Origin: Phoronis australis
Taxonomy: Eukaryota; Phoronida; Phoronidae
Direction of reading: 5' to 3'
Assembly (NCBI GenBank): GCA_002633005.1
Contig: NMRA01000248.1
Coordinates: 325,846 to 387,845 of the forward strand
Length of the DNA: 62,000 nucleotides
How positions within the stretch are numbered: the stretch's first letter is position 1; the number at the start of each line of letters is the position of its first letter. Shown piece by piece: positions 21,350 to 34,700 of the stretch. Below the pieces are notes generated by a model. The model was not told the DNA's origin. It made no database searches and saw only the letters and a program-made list of their open reading frames with translations. The translations under genes and the position numbers were made by a program.

Positions 21350-24300
21350 TTGTGAAAACATTGATCTCACTTGGGGAAAAAGAATAATTCATATAACCTC
21401 AAAGATTTTTGAATAAATGACGAAATACTCTGAAAAAACTAGGTTTCTGGTTTTTGCTATTTTTGAATTCATTTGTTACACCAATTTCATGTTTAGAATT
21501 GTTTTGAAATATTTTGGAACAAAACAAATATTTTCACCGAACCATGGTAATTTTTGAAGTGTTTTGTCGTTTAAAAGTGGTTTGGTGTAATGTTGTTAAC
21601 CTACTTGTAAAGGACTCTCTATCTTGTTTTAGCAACACAGTAAGTTATGGATTCCCAAATATGTCTAAACTTGATATTTTTGTGGCCTGAAATTTTTGGG
21701 TGCTATTTGCTGAAAAAGGCTATTTTTGAGGCTGTAATACTTAAATAATTCGAGAGCCGCCTAAACAATTTAAAACAATATATATATATATGGCATGTCT
21801 TAAGCTACCATTTTAGACTACTGAAGTATTTCTGATGATATTTGTATTTTGCTTTGCTCTGACAGCTCTATTTTGTAAAACAGCATGCAAAGTGTGTTTT
21901 TGTATTCCTTCTCAGAAATGTATGCAACACTGACTTTATGTAATGTTATGTTTTTTCCTGTTTGTCAATGTAAAAATCAATTCCATTGTATATTTTTGTT
22001 GTCATTTTTCACTTAACAATTGTAAAGTAAGGCAGGGGAATCTCAGACCCCTGTTACTTACTCATTGGAACTGGGAAAATAAAGAAATGAAAAATGTCTA
22101 ATTTGTGTGTACTGTGCTATCTGATAACTACTAAAAATAAGGCTGACAGAACACCTTTCATAACCTGAGTCTTTCTGTCTCTCATGTTCTCTATTTCAAA
22201 TTTTGTGGTATTGTGTTTCAGTTGGTGGTTTCATTTCATGTTATAACTCTTTTCTTCTGCAGGCAAAATATAACACTTAAAATTGAATTCCCTTCACTAA
22301 GTATCAAGTACAAAAACTTAATTTATAAAAAATATACTATACAAGTTTCCTTTCCAACGTTGAATATCTGTTGGCGTCACAAAACCCTAAAGAAAATTAC
22401 AGTGCCAACTGGTCCTTCAAAATTTTGACTTCTTCAATTCACTGGTATCTCCACTACTCAATAGTGGAACTGATTCTGTTGTGTCAACTAAACATTCACG
22501 CTCAATGCAATACTGAAAATTAGCCCATTTTTGTTAAAAAGCCATAGAAGAGTCCTGGGGAAATAGTTCACTTTCACAAAATCATGTTCCAGACACAACT
22601 CTTCGTTCCATATTCATAGATATTCTATGTATTTATGACATTTAGAGGATGTTCAGACACTGAAAGAAATAGACATTAGGTCTTAATGAGCATGCCCATC
22701 TTCATAATCATAAGCATCACTCGTCAAGAAACTGTGGAGAATACGTCAACTCAGTCGACATGGAGAGCATGATGTGCTGCTATTGAAAATATTGAGAGTC
22801 CCTTTTGATTACATTCACGAAGCCCGTTTTGAATGAGCAGCAAACAGGGTCATGCTGCACTTGTTTGCGCGACATTCTTGTTACCTCCTACATTTGTCAG
22901 TCTGCAGTATTTCACACCTGCTGTGTACCATTTCATATTTGACTAGCTTTTGCTCTGTGTTGGTATTACTTTGTCATTTTATTTCCAATTGATGAAACAA
23001 GTATTTTCAAAATATCGTTTGTCGTCTCTTGGTTTCTTTACCAATGTTCTGACGATACGAACGGAATGGAATAAAGATTGTTAACAGCAACAAGTGTCAT
23101 GTATCGAACCAATTTTGCATAATCGTAGCTATGTTTAGAAGTTGCCTTACAATGTACTTTTGGCCTATGATAGTAGTGACAGCAATTTTTTGACACAACG
23201 TTTTGACACTCAAGTTTTGCAAATGATATGTCAATGCCAGTTAGCCTTTCGGGCCCTTTCCCCTGGAACAAATCTGAGTGAATTACAAATATTTATCGTG
23301 TAACGTTGTTACAAATTAATTTTTGTTGGTTAATACTTGTGCTCATGAATATGAGCTGATTCGTACGGTACTCAATTTAAGCAAACATCAATATTAATTG
23401 TAACAAAAAATCAGCTGATGAGACTGCGTAAGTGTAAATGATAAACACGGGAAAATCATCCGAAGACGTTTCTGGCGTTAATAACTCATAACATGTCTGA
23501 ATTATCTTGTGAATGTTTTAAATGACATGACAGAGAACAGTAAACACATTTTATTTTTACAAGTCTTAAAAACTCAAAAAAATCAAGCAATTCGACTCAT
23601 TACTTTAGCAAATCTTGAAATGAGGGAACGACCGCTCCGTTAAACCGGAAGTTTTCTATCCTGCGTGTGCAGCGCCCTCTCATCGTTAGTGTTTAGGTGG
23701 CACTGAATAGTTAGGCTGCGGCCGCGGCCAATTTGCACTCCCAAAATATAGAAATTTTGGGGTAGGCCAAGTTTGGGGGCATTTTGTAGGTGGGCATTGC
23801 ACGTAGGCTCAGTGAATGTGGTTTGTTTGTATTTGTGAACATGCTGTGAATAAAAAAAGGCCACTTTCTTGGCTGTAGCTGCACTCTTCTTCAAGATGGC
23901 GGCCCCCAGCTGCAATTGTGCATTGTTGGGTAGCGACCGAGAAATTGGCTGTGATTTTAGGTAGCCCTCAAACAAGCAAGAATTGCAAAAAAACTAGTTG
24001 GTTGACAGTACTTTTGGACCACATTTTCTGAATCGGTAGGAAATTTGCTTTCAGACTCTAAGTTTGGTTTTAGTCGTGCATCGGCAGGGAAGTGGTGTTT
24101 TTCGGGTGAAAAGTGCCGATTTTGCATTTTTTTGCCCTTATTTTTCTTAGTCTAGCTTGGTTGTCAGTGGGAATGAAATGGTCAAAAATACAAGAAAGAA
24201 TAAAGTTTCTGTGCTCATCTGCTGGGCTTTTTATGTGAAATAATTGAAAACATGCCATTCTTTGCATCCTGTTTTTGACAGAGTGAAGAAAAGGTTACAA

Positions 24301-24650
24301 ATCAAGTGATGTGTGTTTTGCTAGGCAAAACCCAGTGAGAACTGTTCTGTGCCTCCTTATGTCCCGTGGTCCGCGACATGCGCAACGCGCTCTAACGGGA
24401 GTTGGCAGTCCCTGTCTATAGTCTATGGTCTCACCGGCAGCGGAATGGAGAATCCTGGCCAAGCACCTTGACCTACTACACATTCTGCTACTGACGTTGT
24501 CACACTGTTGGTGAAAAATTAGCCGCAGGTTACCAGAGCTCATGAACCAGGAAGTTTATGTCCTTGATGAGTGGTGAATTTGTGTGGAAATGAAATCTTT
24601 GAGTATCCGACGTTGAATCAACTCTTTGTTTAAAAGCCCTTTTGTGATAA
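21350..24650. other. No gene seen
   Basis: About 3.3 kb of AT-rich DNA. CTGGGAAAATAAAGAAATGAAA at about 22070-22090 resembles the polyadenylated tail of a LINE, without coding sequence upstream. GC-richer segments at 23.6-23.95 and 24.35-24.5 kb contain no convincing exon. Confidence 0.4.
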
Positions 24651-24653
24651 TTA

Positions 24654-24795
24654 TTTATCGTAATCTATTTTGCCCGGGGTACGCCACGAGCTACGTTGCA
24701 GAGTAAAGCAAGATGAGGATTGAAATAACGTCATTACGATGACGTAAGTAGAATAAGAAGACTCTGCAGACGTGGCATGGAAAAAATGCCACCAG
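24654..24795. repeat. Dispersed repeat, copy A (TTTATCGTAATC...)
   Basis: Shares with 26472-26628, in the same orientation and order, TTTATCGTAATC, GGGGTACGCCACGAGCTA, AACAAGATGA/GCAAGATGAG, ATGACGTAAGTAGAA and AAGACTCTGCA. Non-coding. Confidence 0.75.
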
Positions 24796-25334
24796 CGTGT
24801 ACAATGCCCTTAATGATGGAACCAAAACAATAAACATAAAGGAACTGTATTTTATTCTGAACAAATTTAGCATGTTTTTCAATGACATGTTGATTAATTT
24901 TATGAATTCAACAGCAAAAAGTAAACTTGTATTCTCTAACGAAACTAAAAAAATCACCCGCTCTTAACGCTGCTTCTCGTGACGTATTTGGAGGGGGAAA
25001 GTCAGTGTAGTATTTTAGCGTGCAGTGAAGTGACGTTCTTCAAATTGCCGGAATAAGAGCTTTTAGTGTGAAATGTTTGGTCACCAGGGAAACTTGTTTG
25101 ACCCGAGGCAACACAAAGTGATACCCAGTCGTAGTCATCGTCAGACAAAAATATGTCGGTACAACCACCTCGTATCAACAATTTACACTGACAGTGGTGT
25201 GACTGTAGGCTTTGCTTACTCTAGCCAGCCAGCTTGCTGCCAGCCAATACTCAGCTCTGTAAACTTTTCAAGGGCTGGTTAGTTACCGACTATAGTTGTA
25301 TGAATACTACATGCAAAATCTGGTAGTCAACCGA

Positions 25335-25660
25335 CACTCACTTTGTTCGTTGCAACCGTTTAACTGGAAAACAATCAAGTACCGGTAAAGTCATTTTCTG
25401 GCATAATTCGCCACGTTTTGTAACGAAGAAAAGTCTCGTCCGTTTTCAAAATCATTACGCTCGTGACACGGTGCACGCGCCACTTCCTAAAATTTTGCGA
25501 TCGCCAAAAGCCGACTCAAGAGAACGCGTCACAATATTCGAAGCAGCTCATCGACCGTTACCTTTTCCAACAGTCCAACACCGGTAAATCAGTTAGTTTA
25601 CTCATACAAGAGAGTAGCTTTAGTGACACTAATTTTGAGGCAGATTTTATTTGTCCAAAG
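25335..25660. mobile_element. Relic related to the interior of the 13.2-14.6 kb foldback element
   Basis: Shares with about 13621-14075 the ordered blocks GACACTCAC, GAAAACAAT, CGCTCGTGACA, CACTTCCTAAAATTTTGCGA, TTAGTTTACTC and GATTTTATTTGTC. Terminal arms are not visible nearby, so it is a degraded or divergent copy. Confidence 0.55.
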
Positions 25661-26031
25661 TACCTGTATATTTAGTAAACAGCTTTGGGCCAAAGCTTGG
25701 GCAACGATCGATGACTTGCGATGGCCATCCTCGTAGAAGACACCTTTTTCGAAGAATTCGAACAACCAGGAGCCATACAAAAAGGCATGGCGAACATTTT
25801 ACAGCGCTGTGGCAAACAGTAAAAAGTAAGAACGGCTGATACAATGATAAAACACGATGTAAACCAGGCTTCACAATATGGCACGCAATATGTGATAACA
25901 AGTCGAGGCCACACCAGCCACGTCACTGACATATCAGCCAGTCAGCGATCGCTGTCGGGACTTCAGTCTTTTGACAATACCTATGAATGAGCTTTTGTTT
26001 AGCGCGCAACTCGAGCAAATGTGAAATTTAC

Positions 26032-26142
26032 TTGTATGTTAGAACCGGTTAACTGCTGCATTATTTTTTACTACAGTCCCCTTTTAGGAACTGTCTGAAA
26101 AGCCTCAAGAAAACACACAAAGAAAAAATAACAAAACAAAAA
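26032..26142. repeat. Inverted-repeat arm, left (pairs with 28241-28351)
   Basis: Starts TTGTATGTTAGAACCGGTTA and runs to ACAAAACAAAAA. The reverse complement is found at 28241-28351 with only a few differences. The 2.1 kb between the arms include another repeat and the N gap. Confidence 0.85.
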
Positions 26143-26471
26143 CTTGAAAAAGGTGTAACAGGTAATGTATATTAAGTGGGAAAAATGTTGAATTGACACC
26201 AGTGATAGAGAATGGAAAAAATGCAGAGTACAAACGTATGTCTTGCAAGCGACGAGGTAGGTGGCTGAATGAACTAAACCACGTTACAATGAGCAAAGGA
26301 AATTTGGGTGACCAATCAGGTGTCGAGTAGAGACATGTATGAATACAAAAGCAGACCCTTGAGGCTATAAATAGAGGTTAGTAATGCAAAATAAACCCTA
26401 AGGGTTGATACAAAAATAAAGTGCTAAGTGTCCAAATGATGACCATAAATGTATAGAAGTTAAAATTTGAT

Positions 26472-26628
26472 TTATCGTAATCCGGTATTTTGCCCGGGCC
26501 GGGGTACGCCACGAGCTATTTTGCTGAGAAAAACAAGATGAAGATTGGGAATAATATTATTTATGATGACGTAAGTAGAAGAACTGAAGAAGACTCTGCA
26601 AGATGGGCATGAAAAAAACGCCACAATG
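26472..26628. repeat. Dispersed repeat, copy B
   Basis: Second copy of the repeat at 24654-24795, 1.8 kb away; about 15 bp longer through small insertions. Confidence 0.75.
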
Positions 26629-27597
26629 GCAGTATCGAAATACTGATATGAGAAAGCGTTCAGAAAATCTACGCTGTTGTGGTTTGCTTGGCCTAAATGC
26701 TCGTATATTCAATGAATGCAACCAAGGTGACAAGCCAACATATATGTCGGCCAAATAAACCGATTTTTGCTCTTCAATCGTCTAGTTTTTCAGCGAACTC
26801 ATTGGTCAATACGAGTCACAACGTTCACTCGATAAATCTCATATGATAAATCATTTCGTCGTGAAGTAAATTTCAATTTCAGCGATATTAGTCTTGGAGT
26901 TCGGGCAAACACGACTGAGTGAATGTCCCTATTTCACACCAGGTGAATTAGGAATAATAGAAATTAATCCTTTATGTCAAAAATGCATGAAGAGCTACGA
27001 TAATTCACTTTTTGCTGTTACCTAATTCCCCGTAGTTTTGAGATTAAACATTCTGGCGGGTAGTTTTCGGTAAGAAGTTTGTGCCTATACCTAGCTGTGT
27101 AATTCAGCTTTTTAGTTTGGCAGTGAGGTGTAATTCATATTCCAATTTGTAGCCTACACTGTTGCAAGCCTTTGGGGAGCATGCGCCTCTTGACTTTGCC
27201 TCCATACCAGCTTTTAAAGCGGCTATAAACCCACTTTCCGCCCGAGATTTTCGCTACTCACCAACCATAATTTTTGTTAGGTTGAAATCCAACCATCCAC
27301 ATTTTTTACATTATGATTGAATTATACATGGTGATGTACATGATAGGTTTTATTCTCTTTAGATATTTTCGGTCTTCAGTGGTTCGCTAGCCCACAATGG
27401 TCCAGCAGACACACAGGCAGCTATTTGGCAAACAGAAGCGACTGCAATATTTTATGTACTATCAGCACTAAGGCAAAAGAGACTGGTTTCAGTGTACATA
27501 ACGGGCCCATAGAAAGGTAAAAATTATTGGGGGGCACAAACCAATTCGGCCTCGCCAAACTACCTCCTTCCTATCGCCACCCCAACCCCCCCCCCCA

Positions 27598-27772
27598 NNN
27601 NNNNNNNNNNNNNNNNNNNNNNNNNNNNNNNNNNNNNNNNNNNNNNNNNNNNNNNNNNNNNNNNNNNNNNNNNNNNNNNNNNNNNNNNNNNNNNNNNNNN
27701 NNNNNNNNNNNNNNNNNNNNNNNNNNNNNNNNNNNNNNNNNNNNNNNNNNNNNNNNNNNNNNNNNNNNNNNN
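27598..27772. other. Assembly gap (175 N)
   Basis: Run of N next to a C homopolymer (27585-27596). The open frames that cross it are artefacts. Confidence 1.
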
Positions 27773-28240
27773 TTGATGAAACACAGTCGGTAGTACACTT
27801 TCTTGTGGCTGGGGGAAATGATACAGAGTGTGTCCCAAAAATGTGCACACTTCAACGTCTGGAGTTCAAATTCAGCTCCCGTGGATCACTGAGATTCTGC
27901 GCAGGCCCACTGCATAGTTACACTTTATTTTTATCGTGGTGCGTCAGTCAGTGTAGTATGCACAGGAATGGAAAGCAAATGATTCAGTTTTGAAGAAATT
28001 TCGTTGCGCAATACTATTGGAAACTAACAACATCAAGGAAGTGCAAAGACAACCTTTCCCAGTTGATGAGCAATAAGTTTAATTTTATTTATTTAAGTTC
28101 TTAAACTTCTTCGATCTACGGTTTGTGAAATAAAAAACACTAATCTATTTCCTAACTCAATAAACAGCTTATTGTCATTGGAATTGTGAGAAAAATTTAG
28201 GGCACTTTGTAGAGCTGTCCGACATTCATTAATATCTTTG

Positions 28241-28351
28241 TTTTTGTTTTGTTATTTTTTCTTTGTGCGTTTTCTTTAGGCTCTTCAGACAGTTCTTAAA
28301 AGGGGAATGTAGTAAAAAATAATGCAGCAATTAACCGGTTCTAACATACAA
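28241..28351. repeat. Inverted-repeat arm, right (pairs with 26032-26142)
   Basis: Reverse complement of the left arm. It ends exactly where the CACGGGTGAGAAACA foldback end begins at 28352, so the foldback element probably inserted at, or recombined with, the arm border. Confidence 0.85.
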
Positions 28352-28755
28352 CACGGGTGAGAAACAACATGATCGCCGGTCCTCTAAATCGGACTGACTC
28401 ACCCAAAACAGGATCTCCGAGGATCAAATGGGACCGTCGCACCAGAAAATGGGACTGACGCACCTAAAAACATGACCGCCCCACCAGAAAACAGGACCGC
28501 CGGGGACTGAACAAGAGCGCCGGACAATATGTAGTTATCAATGTCTTTGCATGACACCGCTTGTGATTACGTAACCGGTCAGCTTGCTGTGTAAAGACTC
28601 GCCAAAATAAAGCTTGGTAGCACTGCGTTATGGAGCTCCGTTACATCCCCGAAATTTCCCGGGTGTAGTTCTGCTCGTCAACTCGTCGTGAAACATATAT
28701 CAACATGTAGAGCTAGTGAACGGAGCAGGCGCATGCAAAATCTAGGAGTCAATCA
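28352..28755. mobile_element. Truncated copy of the CACGGGTGAG foldback element
   Basis: Matches 13210-13625 closely throughout: the CACGGGTGAGAAACAACATGA end, the GGACCG-type subunits, GTAGTTATCAA, AAGACTCGCCAAAATA, TAGCACTGCGTTA and CGGAGCAGGCGCATGCA. Homology stops near AATCTAGGAGTCA; no right arm follows within the window region. Confidence 0.85.
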
Positions 28756-28867
28756 AAGAGGCCATAAAAATCAACAGTCAGCGCCCCCTCCTGAAGCGAG
28801 ACAGAGGACTCCACTTACCCCCCCCCCGTGTACTCCAGCATTCTTAACGAGCGTAAGGCCGGAAATC

Positions 28868-28915
28868 CCTCATTCATCGACAAAGACCTGGCGGACCAGG
28901 TCGAAACGTCTGCCA
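28868..28915 (+). other. Hammerhead-like motif of Penelope-element type (degenerate)
   Basis: GACCTGG (28885-28891), CGGA loop, CCAGGTC (28896-28902) form a perfect 7-bp stem followed directly by GAAACG. This is the stem II and GAAA layout of hammerhead ribozymes found at PLE ends. The upstream core reads CGACAAA where CTGANGA is required, so catalysis is unlikely. No PLE protein sequence adjoins it. Confidence 0.4.
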
Positions 28916-28949
28916 ACAACCAACCACGTCTCTAAGTAAGGGAACATTT

Positions 28950-31500
28950 TATATACAATACATAAAATGCATGTCAGAAACCAACAATCGAATCCATGAG
29001 CAATGCGTTTACCTTGATTTAATGACTTAATTCCTTTTTGAACCCGTTACTGAGTTTAAACGACAAACCTTGTACCGAAGTCAAAAAGCAATGCATTTAT
29101 TGTCATTTGAATTGTGAGTAAATGTTTAGGAATTGTCCAAATTTCATCAATGTCTTTGAGAGTTATTTTTTATGAGATAGGCAAGAAGCGTTCAAGTGCA
29201 CTTTGGAGATCTGGTCATAGAGTTTTTTCCATATTCAGGCTTCAAATAACTTCAATGAAACTTCATCATTTCTTAAAATATTAGCTTCTAATTGTCAAAA
29301 ATCATCTATTAACCTGTCGGTTTTCGTAAATGCGCAAACTGCATGTAAATCAGAAACCAACGAATTTGTTTATTAAAACGAAACGTTATAAGCAATTTCC
29401 GCAGGCATGATCGCAGAGTTTTGACGGGTAACCCGGAGAACATGAGAGATGTGGGGCATTCATATTAAGGTGTATTTTTGCTCACGGTTCACGAATTTAA
29501 CTTGAACTCCAAAAAAACCCCGCTGCAATATTTGTTTATTATAGCGAGTATTTTGAGTACCCCCGTTCGACATGTACACAACAGTTCCTAGTAACTACCT
29601 TCAAAAGAAATACTATTCTTGTGATACTATTGGAAAAATGTAACATAATTTGTAACCAACCATCGCAAGTAGCCTTTTTGTGTAATTCACAAATAGTGAT
29701 CTTCACGTTCTTCAAAATTCCAACTTTTTGATGGTGGTCAATCCTATTGCATTTTTCACATTTTTGGTCGTTTGGGTCGAACGTTTTGACATTGCTGTGC
29801 TGTGCACGGTTGTTTTGGCTTTTCGAGGAATGTGGAATCTTAACTTCCCCTCGTGAATACTTGACAGTGTCGGATTTACATGTATAGAGGGAGACCCGAA
29901 CCGCCCCACCGAGAGGGGGTTCCGTCTGAAATCTGACACCTAAGATGAAAGGCTAAGCTTGGAAAAGAGTGACAGTTCATTCCATTTTCGATTGTCCTTG
30001 CAAGAAGTGACTTTCCTCAGCATGAAGGCCAGTTGTACGATTTCACAAAAAACAGGAAAATAGAGATAATCGATTCCAACATTGGGCCCTCTCTTTCGTG
30101 AGCGGCCCCTTAAGAATTTGCCGATCAAAACACAGAAAGGGTGGCCACTTGAATGTCATCAATGGCTCGATCTCTTCAAGAACTGGGCCCCTAAATATGG
30201 AATGATCTATATTTTCAAAAGTCAGGAAAAAATGCGCAGCAATTGATGTTATCTGCAAGGCCATCAATTTTCTCATGACGGCGACATCCCGTTGCTCCCA
30301 ACTTGTTCGATTCTATAGCCCAACAACAAGTTGGGAGGTTTACCCCCGTAGCCAATATCTTACACGACTGATTAACTCCATTCTGGCATTTATGGTTGGA
30401 GAGTCTGCGCTCTTTTGTTCGGCGATAATTGCTCTAATCTCCGATCAGATCGTATCTAGCCTGACTGGTCTGGGCTGATAAAAATGAAAGTTAAGTTATA
30501 ACATATTTGAGCTTAAACCAATAGCATTTCTGAACTCCTCGTCAAATGCTGATGTTCCGTTTTTGAATCACCAAAATCGCCCACTACAACAGAATTTAAG
30601 ACAATCTATTCTGTCCAAACGGAGACCAACGCACTGGGTTTGAATAAGCATTCGGTAATAGCGTGCAACCACCATACGTTTCCTTTGAAGCCTGGGAGAT
30701 AATTGGCCTGCTTGTTATACGGGACAAAAGACTGAGCTGGGCAGTTAACAAAAGAGCCAGATGTTATCGCACGTTCAGCACCCCTCCCGTCTGGAAAAGT
30801 TACTGCACGACAGAACTCTGTAATGTCACAATTTAGAGAAAGAAAAACACGAAAGAATAGAGCGACAGTTGTCTTTGTTATCCGTTGTTAGAGAAGGGCC
30901 AGTGTGGAAAATATAATTTTGCATTTATGCATTTACAAAACTGTCTTATTGAATTTAAAAACTTGAATCCAGTGATTTAATATGCTCGGCTCCGCAAAAG
31001 CTTCGCTTTACGAATTTTTTCGATTTTTCGAAATACATGTGATGTTTGAATGATAAAGTGCACGTTTCAAGTGCGTTTAGACGACCCGCCCACATGTAAG
31101 CCCTATGCAGCAAAAACGGAGACCCTAACACCCTAACAAGAATGTCCTGGCCATGGCCCTCAGGGTAAACCATGCACTGATCTGAGCTGTCAAATGTTCT
31201 CTTGAATTTTCTCTCTTAGTAAACGTATTCGTAGTCTTTCTTTTCTCGACTGTCTCCGGCCCCAAGCTTATGTCGGTTGTTATGGTTTTGTGACCCTGAC
31301 GCCTGCAATTTTTTTGGAGGGGAGGGGTGGGCACCGTACGGGCCCCCTACCCCTCGCTTCCTACGGCCATGCATAAGTAACTATTTTAAACGATCTCAAT
31401 GACATAGCTAGTAGCATGCACTACAAACATGTTGGTGGTCATGATTAATGACAGCTCAGTAAGCCTATAAACAAAGATTTTATAGTGGTACTAAATACAG
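28950..31500. other. No gene seen
   Basis: 2.5 kb without recognisable exon. Short basic open frames at 29712-30276 on the minus strand overlap each other and match nothing known to me. Confidence 0.4.
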
Positions 31501-31647
31501 AATGAAGCACTGAGCTCCATTTTCACGAAAGACGTCGTTCTAGTCGGTTGGCAACACCGCAGTGTCTGCGACCGAGATCACCATCAGTATGGAGCTAGCT
31601 CAGTTGACGTTGACTGCGGTCTTGCATAAGTCATGTGACTGTTCAAA
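31501..31647 (+). promoter_or_regulatory. Likely promoter/5'UTR of the FBXL12-like gene
   Basis: GC-richer stretch directly before the ATG at 31648 (context CAAAATGG). It contains GACGTC at about 31531 and an E-box-type TCATGTGACT at 31631-31640. No TATA box. Function is inferred from position only. Confidence 0.35.
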
Positions 31648-31742
31648 ATGGCTACCTTAGTTCCTGCGCTGTGCCTCCCAGACAACATCGTGTTGGAAAT
31701 TTTTAAGAATTTAAGCATTAAAGAACTGTCCGTTGCTGCAAG
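31648..31742 (+). CDS. FBXL12: FBXL12-like exon 1
   Basis: Start codon and first half of the F-box; ends GCTGCAAG before GTAAGA, phase 2. Confidence 0.85.
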
Positions 31743-34700
31743 GTAAGACGTGTTTTTTTCCTGCACCACAAAATTTACAATCGTAGGCTACAGGAACTTC
31801 GGGTACTATAAACTGGACTGCTGTTTGTAATGTATAAAATGTAATCTTGTTAATGTTCGTTCATCCCGCGGCGGGCGCGGTAGTCGATACTACTAGGCCT
31901 ATTGTATTTTGGTTCTGCTTTGCAACTAAAACAGGAAACGTTTTTATTTACAAACTGTAGGCAAACTGCTGTTCCTGGGAGTATCATTGCCGCCTCGCTC
32001 GTTTCTATAACTAGTTATTTACTGACAGGTTACTTGTCCTATGGTCCGTGTAGTGCTGTAGTGGCAATTAACTTGTCTTGAAGCCAGTCAATAGTCCGCA
32101 ACGACAAAAAGCCACGAACCAAGGTATCAAACAGTGAAAACAAATGCCTTGATTCATTGGAAAACTTATCTTAACACCTTGAGCTTATTGTGTATGGGCC
32201 TGAAAAACTTGCTCAGGTAGTTCAACCATCCCGAGAAAATGAGCCGACTTCTTGGCATTTTCGGTCTCACTTTAAAATTGCATTACAAAGAGGTAAAACC
32301 TCTACTGAACCAGTGTTCCGAGCTTCCCTAGGGTACAACATTTGCAACAATCCCTTTTGGTGGTCCCTGATTTTGAGAACCAGCTACACACCCACTAAAT
32401 AACATGCACTAGTGACTTCCTGGTTCTCTGTTGCCAAGGTATACCCAACCAATCCATCTGAACTTCACACTGAATTGTTTCATTGGTTTGTCGCTATCAA
32501 GAGCGGCACACCATAGGGGCAGGGGGGCTATAGCCCCCCACTTTTTTCAGTGCTGTGCCGCCCATGGTTGATGGGCGGTGCACCACAGGGGAGTTTATGG
32601 GGGGCTGGGGGATATAGCCCCCTCACTTTTTTCTGTGCTCCGCTGCCCATGGCTATGATTTGCCGTTCTCAAGTTGTACCAGATATTCTGATTTGATATG
32701 ACTGCTTTTTATCGACTGACTCCTCCATGCACTTTTAATGGTTTATCATTTGCTGTGCATAGGCATAATAGGCGTTGTGGGGTAGCCATCGTCATTTATG
32801 TTCTCATTTTTGTGGACCCGGCTCTGAGCTTTAAGTTCTTTATTGTATTTCGCTAAACTTCGCTCTTCAGTGTGCTGGTGTTATTTTTTTATTTCGAAAT
32901 TTGCCCCAAACATCCATACGACTGTTCCCACCCTGGCTACCTACAGACATGTGTGGTTTCCATAATTAGAAATAATATGGTACGGATATTGATGATGGTG
33001 TGTGACTTGACATTCACTAAGTGTCAATAACTAAATAAAGGTTTATCTTTTTTAAAATCTGCTGTGTATATTGGGAGCAAAATGCTGAGTTCATCAACTT
33101 GGTGGTGTTCGTGTGAGACCACCGTGATTACCTCAATGCAGGTTTTCCTTTGACTAAGTTTATACCTTGTTTCACTAGTGACACCTTGTGAATGTTGAGT
33201 TTCTAATTGGCGTGTCTGTTGTCATGATTGACAATAAGCTGCCCACTCAACAATGGAAAAAAGGTCTTCTCGGATGTTCAGCATTGGTGCTGGAGGAGAA
33301 AATTGTAATTTTTTAGATGATAAATCATTTCAGAGTCGTGTAAATTTTTATCTATTTTCATTTTTGAATTTCAGTATATGCAAGAAGTGGTATGACCTCT
33401 CCAAAGATAAAAGCCTGTGGAAGAGACTTGATTTATCCCAGAATCCTCTTCCGCTTCAGAAGTTATGGAAGGTTACCCGTTTGTATGCCAACGCACATAC
33501 AAATAGCATTTACATCAAAGGGTTTATGGGAAGTGAGTATTTATGGGCAAGTCTCGACATAAGCGAAGAAATGCTAAAAAATCCGAGTATAAAATTGGCC
33601 TCATTTGTACTGGTGCCGAGCAGACGTTGGGTGTTATTTTGTTTGTTAGCTCCTGTGAACTCACAATTGCGAGCGGAACAAGTGGAAAAAGCTGAAATGC
33701 GAGCTCAAAATTGGATCACTCGTATGAGCGCTGAGCGAAGTTCCTGGTTTTTTTCTGTTTTTTGGTTGCCACTTTTTACAAGTCCAAATTCAGTAATACA
33801 AATGCAAATATGTCATCGAATTTTCGAGTGGACATTTTTGATTGTGTTGAGCGTTCAAAATTATTGTTGTGTTCTAAACGCATGATTCCACTGCTAGTTT
33901 ATGGTTTGATAAAAGTGGTGATTCAAAAATTGAAGGGTCATTTAGTGCCGTTTCTCATTTTTAAACCCATATCAGAAGAGTGGCATTGTCACTTTTTGGC
34001 TGAAAAGTTGCGTGACACGTCGGCTGGAAAGTTTCCTGATATTTCACTGTTGCCTGTATGTGAGCGTCAGACTAGCCAATGAATAAAACATGACAAGAGG
34101 CTAAATAACAAGTGAATCAGTATGGGTGCCACATCGGAATTAGAATAACTAGGCAACAATCTGAATTAGGATAACTAGGCAACAATCTGAATTAGCATAA
34201 CTAGGCAACAATCTGAACGGTAAGCAACAATCTGAATTAGGATAACTAGGCAAAAGACTGAATTAGGGTAACAAGGGAACTTTTAGTTTTATGGTAACAG
34301 TTCACAGCTCAAAATACGGCTGACAAGTGAAACTTCATATTGTCAAATTTCTTTAGAACAATAAAGGTTAAGAACATTTTAGTCTGTTACTAACTGTTAG
34401 TTCTGTGTAGATGTCACAAATAAGACTTAGTACAGTTGCCATTATGTACAGTAAGGTAATTATTTTTGTGCGAAATAAGTGGAAAATTGTCACATAGTAC
34501 TGATTTTACTGTGGCTACCAAAACTGGCATGGGATCTATGATTTCCTAATATGACAATTTTTAATGGAGTGTGTGGCTTACTCCGACCAAGTTAGAAATA
34601 TTTGTTTTGGTCATCATTCTTAGAATTTCTCCACTCTGCATTGGTTCATCAGTAGATGCCATTGATATTGAAACAAAATGACCTGGGTTTCCGAGTTATG

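Noticed and set aside
27489-27855. Four open frames crossing the N run
   Set aside because: Their length comes from undefined bases in the assembly gap.
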